64,000 nucleotides of DNA from Aspidapion aeneum (Eukaryota; Arthropoda; Insecta; Coleoptera; Brentidae): NCBI GenBank assembly GCA_963576565.1, contig OY755042.1:100558185-100622184 (forward strand). Direction: 5' to 3'. Of this stretch, positions 34,401 to 43,400 are shown piece by piece. The position numbers were made by a program, and so were the translations under genes. The notes below the pieces were generated by a model, which was not told the DNA's origin, searched no databases, and was given only the letters and a program-made list of their open reading frames with translations. Every line of letters starts with the position of its first letter. The stretch's first letter is position 1.

Positions 34401-37400
34401 GAATGTTCCTTAAATACAACAAGGAGGCATTTTACTAACAGTGAAATACAGTAATAGTGACAGTTTTGCTTTTTTTGTTATTTAGACATTTAGCTAAATG
34501 TCACTTGTGTGAACATCACTGGTATGATCTTTTAGAATGTTTTATTGAGAACACTTGACATCATATCACATTAGTGACATTTTTTGCTTATAAGGGTGCC
34601 TGTTTATGTACAGTCCACCTGCATTCCTAGACTGTCAGTTGTGTGAACTAGTACTACTAGAAACTATCGGACAGACTTGTTGACTAGCACACAAGACAGG
34701 GGCTAGAACTGCAGGCAGACTGTGTGTAAATAGGTAGCTTAATTAAAAAATCAATCGTTTTTAGAAATAAAACGCCGAAGATGTGTTATTTGGGTGTATT
34801 TTGACCTATAGACACACTACAGTTTGCAGACGACCAAGTAATTGTGGCTAATGATAAAGAAGACATGGAGTATATGATGAGAAAGCTAACAGAAGAATAC
34901 CAAAAGTGGGGATTAACAGTGAACGAGTAAGTATACTTGGGTGTCACATTTGTAAAGAATTGGAAAAAAGAATAGTAAAAGCAAAAAAAGTTATTGGATG
35001 TCTTAACAGTATTTTATGGAGCAGAGAGATAAAAAAGAATGTAAAATTTAACATATATGAAACAATGGTCAAAAGCACGCTGTTGTATGGAATAGAGACT
35101 TGTCGCGTAACAGAAAAATGCAAAACGAAAATGGAAAGTGTCGAAATGGATGCAATAAGAAGATCAATGAGAATATCTAGAATAGATCACATAAGAAATG
35201 AGATCATAAAAGAAAGAATGGGAATCGAGGGAAGCATAACGGATGACATCACTAGAAGACAACTGATATGGTACGGCCATGTACAACGGATGAACGACGA
35301 AAGATTACCAAAGCAGGTCCTAGAATGGCAACCAATAGGGCGCAGAAAAAGAGGGCGTCCTAAACTAGAATGGCAACAGTCAATCCAAAGATCAATGAGT
35401 CAAAAAAATCTGACAGAGGATGATTGTCAGGATCGAAGGAGGTGGAGAATAGCCGTCGGACAACGTAGAAAAACGTTCTAAACCGACATAGTAGTAGTAT
35501 TTTGACCTACCCTATGTGTATGTATGTCTGTCCGTAACACGATAGCTCCTAAACCGCTGAACCGATTTTCATAAAAGTTCGACACTCTAACGAGCTGATT
35601 AGATTTTGGTTAATATCCAGTAATGCTAATAACAGTTTTTTGCCAATTAAAATATTTAAAAAATGCTAAAATTTTAACGGAGCATTGCATCAATATGCGG
35701 TTTTCGGACTATATTAATAATAATTTGTGTTATAACAAAAAACTTTGTAGGAGCTTTAGTTTCTGAGATATTTGCAAAAAACTATTTTGAAGGTTGATAT
35801 ATTATGGCTTTTCTTAAAGTGTGCCAATGGGCTAGCTAGGAAGGTATCAGATCCGTTATGGATCCATTTATTTTTATTTGGTTGTATCTTTATATTTAAT
35901 AAATAATTTAACTCTTTAAAATAAACTATTTCGGATTTTTGATATTTTTGTTTCAAGTATATTTATAAAAGTCACTGGTGTGATACAGTTGTCACTCGTA
36001 TGAACACGAAAACAAAAATAACTCAAAAACTAAAGATTTGTTATCTCGGTCACATATCACATTTTAGTACCTATGATCAACCATAGCAACATATTGTAAT
36101 CACTTACAAAGTGGTAAATCAATTTTTGTTTTTTTGAAAACTATTAAGTCAAATGTGACCATATTTTAAGAACAAGCCTAATCCGTAAAATTGTCGAAAA
36201 TAATAGTAAAAAATAACGAACTAACGAAACCACACTGGCAAGTTAAGATTCCGAAAAATGTCAATGGATCGATTTCCATAAGCCCCAAATAGTCAAACTT
36301 TAAAAATTAATATTTTATATGTGGTATTATGGGGCCAAGCAGATTAGAAAAAACCACACTGTTAGTTGAGATTCCGAAAAATGTCATTTAGCGATATGGA
36401 TGCACATAAGCCACAAATAGTCAAACTTTCAAAATTCATATTTTATAAACTATACATTTTACAAATAAACGCACCGAGATGTGATATTATGAGGTCATTA
36501 AGATGCGTAGTTGAGATTCGGAAAAAAGTCCTTTAGCGATTTTTAGGATACTGGAATTTTTCAATATCTCCCCTATATCTCATAATGGGGTACTTTTTTA
36601 TGTTTCTTTACTCTAACCTAAAGCGGGCGTTTCGTTTCACCTACATTTTTTTATACCACCCTTACACGGGATTTGGTAAATATATATATTATTATTTGAA
36701 GGATTTTATGGTTTTGTTTTAGTTACAAAACCTCTTATCGTATTTTCCGATGAAAATACTGTTATAATATTATAGTGTTTGGCTATTCGTCTTATGTTTT
36801 CTGAAATCCCTTGAACATATAAAATGCTAATATCACCCAATGAATTATTATTTTGAGAATTTGCTACATTTGGTTTGTTTTTAATTTAAGAGGTCGTTGA
36901 TTTTATTAATTTCTCGGAATAACCATTATGTTACAAGTCCTTTTTACAAAACTCCTTATCATATTTCCCGACGAAAATACTGTTTTAATATTATAGTGTT
37001 AGGCTATTGGTCTTGTTTTCTGAAATCCCTTGAACATATAAAATGTTAATAATACCAAACGGATTATTATTGTGAGAATTTGCTACATTTGGTTTGTTTT
37101 TAATCTTAGAGATCGTTGAGTTTATTAATTTCTCGGAATAATTGTAAGTTCTTTTTATTGTTGTAGATTTCTGTGGTTAATTCTTTACTATTCCTACAAA
37201 TATTTACGGCTCTTAAACACAAACTTCTTATAACTCCTTGTTTTGTAGCACCAACCAAGGCCGACAAGAAAATACAGGCCACGACCTTAAAAAAATCAGC
37301 TGTTCTCCGGGGGCTGACTTTTACATTGGGTCTTATGGGAGGTCAGACGTTTTTTTATGATTTTGGCACTACAGATTTCCGCAAAATTTCAGTCAAATAT

Positions 37401-40400
37401 TCTCAGACACCATCCTCATATTCCACCAAACTTTTGTAAGGATGCAAGATGATTAAAAGGTTAAAATCTTCAAGATTTAGCATTCCTTATTTTGACTTCA
37501 AATTACCCGCCATGTACCGCATGCCAACTGTTATATTTGACATGTATTTGACTTTGTCATCTGTGTTTGTCACATTTGCTTCTATTTTAAATTTAATTTT
37601 AGTGTGAGCTAATGAAGCGGCTCTAAAATATTAAGGATTACCATACATTAAAAAAAAAAATGTTCTGCGAGAATATACTAAAAACAATCTCAAAACCGGC
37701 TTTATTTTTTTTTAAATTAAATATTCATGAACCGTCATTTCAACTTCAATATTTTAAAGACAATCAGCTGTGTCGTGACGTGACCATCAAAAAAAAATCA
37801 GCCCCGGATGTGACGTCAAAAAGTGGAGGATCGGGGCCCGTCCTTTTGATAGCCCTGCACCAACAAATGATCAGACTTAAAATTTAGGTACTGTCCTGTG
37901 TGTGTATTTTTCCTATATACAGTGGTTTGTATGTTTCTGTTTATCCGTTTGACTAGAAATAATTAATTGGTATGTGACGAAAAAGTCAAAACACCGGTTA
38001 TATGGCCATTTTTACCTGTATGCTTTCCAGATTTTGTTGAGGCTGTATATCCTGTTGTTGAGCTTGTTGCTGCTCCTCGAAATTTTCTTTCCGCGACTGT
38101 AGATCCATGATCTGCTGCATTGCGTGACACACAAACGCCTGATGTTGAGCTTGATATCTAAAAATTGAAATTAAAATAATACAAACTCTACACAAAAATA
38201 AAGAATATAGACTCAGAGCTACAACCTGAAATAAGCAAAGCGGAAATAAAGAGAGTTTTAAAGAAAATGAAAAATAACAAATCACCTGAAAAAGGCGGAG
38301 TAAGTAAAGCTGTAGTTATAATATAATACCCTCAATATTCCCCTAAATAAAATACTAAAAGAAAAAATAATCCCAAACAACCATTATTCTACACAAGAAG
38401 GACGATAGAGCAGACCTAAAAACTATCGACCTATAACACTCCTCAATGTAATTTATGAGCATTTCATGAAAATATTAACAGATAGACTAACAACAAAATT
38501 ATGGCTAATAATGCAGAGGCCTTAGTAGTATATCTTTGAGCCAAAGTGTTAAACCTAAATCATTTATTGTTGTAATCTGCAGAGTTTTTTCATGCACTGG
38601 GTGGAAAAAAAATATGCCACTTTAGTCAAACTCATCAGTATGTAGGTACATGGGCACAATAGATCCATTTGTGGTCGCAGTGCATGGAGGTCCAGTAGGG
38701 CCTGCCACTACTTTCGAATACATTCATACAACAACAAAATTTGACGGATATCAATCAAAAGAACAAGCAGGCTTCAGAAAAGGGTTCAGTACAGTTGACC
38801 ACCTATCAAGATTCCACTATATATATATTGCCTTTATAGACTTTGAAAAAGCTGTCGATAGCATTGAGCACTGGGCAGTAAAAGCATCTCTAATTATACT
38901 AGCCGAATAGATCACAGATACACTTAATAACCAATATACAGAGCGAACGGTAGCGAAGTTACATGTAAAGCTAACAGATAGAAAAAGGAATAAATTGATA
39001 AGAAATAAAATAAAAGTAAGGGATGCCATAGCAGAAATAGCAAAATTAAAATGGAAATTTGCCGGTCATAATATCAGACAGAAAGACGATCGATGGAACA
39101 AATGTATTGTAAACTGGAGACCTTGAGAGAATAAAAGAAGTAGAGGAAGACCTCAAATGGGCGGACGATTTGAAGAAACATGCGAGAACTAGATGGATGA
39201 ACACGGCGACATAAAAGGCATGCCATGTGTTCAATGTTTGAAGCGTCTTTAAAAGGCCGTTCCAACAAGCCATAAATCAAGTTTCTAGAGATATTTCAGT
39301 TTTTTGTAGTATGTGTCAGGGCAAACTGCAATTTTAAAAATTCTATCAAATTTTATTTATTTTTAAATTTTGTAGTTTTCTGTTTTGTAAAATGACCAGC
39401 AGGTATCTGATTGAATATAAACTTAGATACCCTGTATGTATGACATATTTTAAATTTCTTTAAAATCAGGGCTATCAAAATGGACGGGCCACGATCCTCC
39501 ACTTTGTTGACGTCACATCCGGGGCTGATTTATTTTTGATGGTCACGTTACGACACAGCTGATTGTCTTTAAAATTTTGAAGTTGGAATGACGGTTCGTG
39601 GATATTTGATTTTTTGTTAAATAAAGCCGTTTTTGAGATTGTTTTTACTTTATTCTGGCAGAACAATTTTTTTTAAATGTATAGTAAGCCCTAATTTTTC
39701 ATAGCCGCTTCATTAGCTCACACAAAAATTAAGTTTAAAGCAGAAGCGAATGTGACAATCACATATGACAAAGTCAAATACATGTCAAATATAACAGTTG
39801 GCATGTGGTACATGGCGGGTAATTTGAATTCAAAATAAGGAATGCTAAATCTTGAAGATTTTAACCTTTTAATCATGTTACTTCCTTAAAAAACCTTTGG
39901 TGGTATATCGGGATGGTGTCTGAGAATATTTCACTGAAATTTTGCGGAAATCTGTAGTGCCATTTTGAAAATACCATAAAAAAACGTCTGACCTCTCATA
40001 AGACCCAATGTAAAATTCAGCCCCGGGAGAACAGCTGATTTTTTCAGGGTCGTGGCCTCTATTTTTGTGTTGGCCTTGTTAAAATATGCCATACATACAG
40101 GGTCTGTAGCCAAACTTTAAAAAGTCATATTTTACAATTAAATTTATTGTCAAGAACATTTTAAATTAATATCAACCTTAAAAACTGTTGACGTATTCTC
40201 TATCAAGTTGACTGGTAAGGTCACTAATAGCATGTGTCACAACATATATGTGTCAGGGATTTTGTTAAAAAAAGCTTAAATTAATTTATCTGTGGCTTAA
40301 CGAGACTTACCCTTCAAATGTTTTATTTGTTTGTTCACTTAACACAGCAACTTGCGTGGCATACTTGTTGTTTTGTTCGTTCTGAAATTCCTGATAACTT

Positions 40401-43400
40401 TGAACAGGTTTTCGCAATTTCTCTAACGTTTCAGGTTTCAAATAGTTCGCTTTCGATTCCCACAATTTGATCAGTTTGTCAAGTTTCGATCGCTGATCTG
40501 AGGTCGCCGCTATGCTCGCGTTACAAAACATGGGAACAACTCCCGTTTCCAATGCTTCCTTGAAATCTGTGGCGTGTTTTCTTCCGCTGTGATGCAAAAG
40601 ATCGTTCACCAAATAAATGATATGCAGTTTTTGAGGAAAGGTCGCAGATCGGAGAGTTTTTAATAGAAAACATTGCACAATAGACTGCGCTTTTTCTTTG
40701 GTATCTGCCCTTTGTAAAAACCACGATTTCCCGTGACTAATGCTGTCTTTAGTACAAGTGTCGATGATTGGCTGCAAAACTGAATGCATCTCTGCTAGTA
40801 TCAAACCGCAGTCTTCAACCTGCAATAATAAATTAATTTTACCATCCCACCTGTCGACACCAGAGACATAGGAGGGGAACAAATAGACTAGTCAATAAAA
40901 AGGGCATTGCGGGGAAGGGGACATTCCACCTCTCCCCCCCCCCCCCCAAAAGTGATCTTTTACAGTATTTTTTTAATTACTTATTTGTAAACTTTTAACC
41001 TCGCCAAAAACAAACTAAGTAATAGTTATTGAGGCTGACCAAAAGTCCTTTCTAACGATGTATAAAACGCCCCCCTTACATCAGTGGCGCACCTTTATAG
41101 GCATTTAAGTAAATGAGAGGTGTGGAAAAAACAATATTTTTTTCATTTTCTTGAATTTTATTGTTCTACATGTCTGATCTAGCATAGACGCACCAAAAAT
41201 GGTCAAATTTGGTATATAGTACAATCTTCATTTAAGACAACCATGTTGGAACAGTACTAAAACACACACTAAGTTCAATGAGAGAAGCAACACACTTGGT
41301 ATGAATATACAGCATACTCCCCCGAAAATATAACGAGGGGGAACCATCCGCCCGCTCTTGGTGGGGGGTGGTTCCCTCCCCTAAATGCTTTTTTCGACAT
41401 TTTTTATTACTTGGTATATCAAATTTGACCATTTTTGGGGCGTCTATACAAGATCTACTGATGCATTAAGGGGGGAGTGATGTACATCATTGGAAAGGAA
41501 ATTTCTTCGGATTTAATAATAAGTTTATTTATCTAAATGCCTATAAAAGGTGCGCCACTGATGTACGGGGGGCGTGTGATACATCGTTAGAGAGTACTTT
41601 TCATCAGCCTAAATGATTGTTACTTAGTTGTTTTTTTGCCAAGTTAAAAGTTTGCAAATAATTGGGAAAATACTGTAAGAGAGAACTTTTGAGGGGGTGA
41701 GAGGGTGGATGCCCCCTACCCTCACTTTTAAAAAGGTCAACTAGAAAAAGTCAGTTTTAAGTTATTACTAATCAAAAATAATTTTTTACTCACTCTCATT
41801 TTTATTTAAGGATTTCTACAAACACATTTATTTTTATTTCAAGGCGGCTATTTAAAAAAATATGTCTAGCTTAATAAGTATTTAACTGTATACAATGGAC
41901 TTTTAACCAAAAATAGTTTTTTGAGAAAAAAATTGTGTTAAGGATAAAAGATACCATAAAAAAAAATATAAAAAAAATATCTAAATGCGATATATTTTAC
42001 AAAATTGTTAAAACAGCGTCTAACTAGCTGTTAGCCATGATAAGTGAGTACTGGTTGTTGAATTAGTAATTTAAAATAAAAGTCCAAAAAAGCTGAAAAC
42101 TACCTCTTATTACTACAATCCTGGACGAAAATCTAACGCATAGAGTTAATTTTTTATACGCCTTTTTTACATGAAATGTGTTTTATTACACATGAGAAAA
42201 AGTTCTCTCAACAGTCATTTGAGTTTTTGTCCATTGGAGAGTACTATCATGAATTTGTGCTCTCCTAATAGTTTTTCAGAGTAAACTCCCTTATTAGCAC
42301 TCTCTCTGTTGATCACTAGAAATCCAAAAAAGAAAAATAAAAACGAAGAGCGTTCTAGTTTTAGTTAATTTGTCTGCACTACTTAATGCTTGTTGTGATA
42401 AACCATTTTATTTGGACTTTTAGTGACGTGAAAAAATCGTTTATATTTAATCAGGGGAGGAGTAATGTAACAAAATGAATTGAATATATGTATTTCTGTC
42501 ATTTATAAATTTTTAAATACTTTTAATTAAACATAATTTTTGACATCAACAAGTAAACTTTATGGCAACGCAGCGACTTGTTTTTAGGCATTGATTTTCA
42601 GGATCGCTGTATTTTAATAAAAGTTATAATAATATTATAATCTGTCCTTTGAACCACTAATATCACTATAATTTATATTTTGTAACTGGAAACAAATTTC
42701 ACAAGCTATTTTCAATTTTTAAAAAACACACTGTGTAATTTTAATATATAACGGTTTTCTAAGTCTCTGGCTTACGCTGGTGTTTTGTCTCTTTGTCTGG
42801 AGCGTTTAAAGCACAGTCTATCCCTTTCTCGCCAAAGTGCTTTAAGCTTAGAATTCAAACCAATGAATTCGAACTTCGAGAGTTGCTCTCAGACATCAAA
42901 TTCAATATATTCACTGGTGAGCAGCTTTGTAATCGCGCGCCGTTTGCTAGCCTATCAAAGGTGTCTGACGGTTACCCCCTAATTTTTGAACAATTCCCTT
43001 AAATACTCATAATCAATCTTATCCTCTTGTAACAAAGCTGTTAATAGTTTTTAGACACAACAAAATGGATACTAACCCTTCTTTGCAACTCCTCAGATTC
43101 ACACTTAGCAACTGCAGCATCAACTGCAGTTTGCTGTTGCTGCAACAAAACTGTATGCTGCGCATTTAAGTTTTGCTCACTCTGTTTAATTTGTTCTCGT
43201 AAGACGTCTTGTTCCTGAGACAACTCTTCAATCTCAGCACTGTAGTCAACCGCGGGTTCAGCAGGTGGTTGTGAGGTGGCATTGGAAAGCACAGTGTTCC
43301 AGTTATTAGGGGTCATTTGGTGATCTGAAGCAAGATAGGGTCGACTCATATACAAGGTGTTCTGTATCGATATGTTTAAATTTTGGAAGCATAAGGTACA

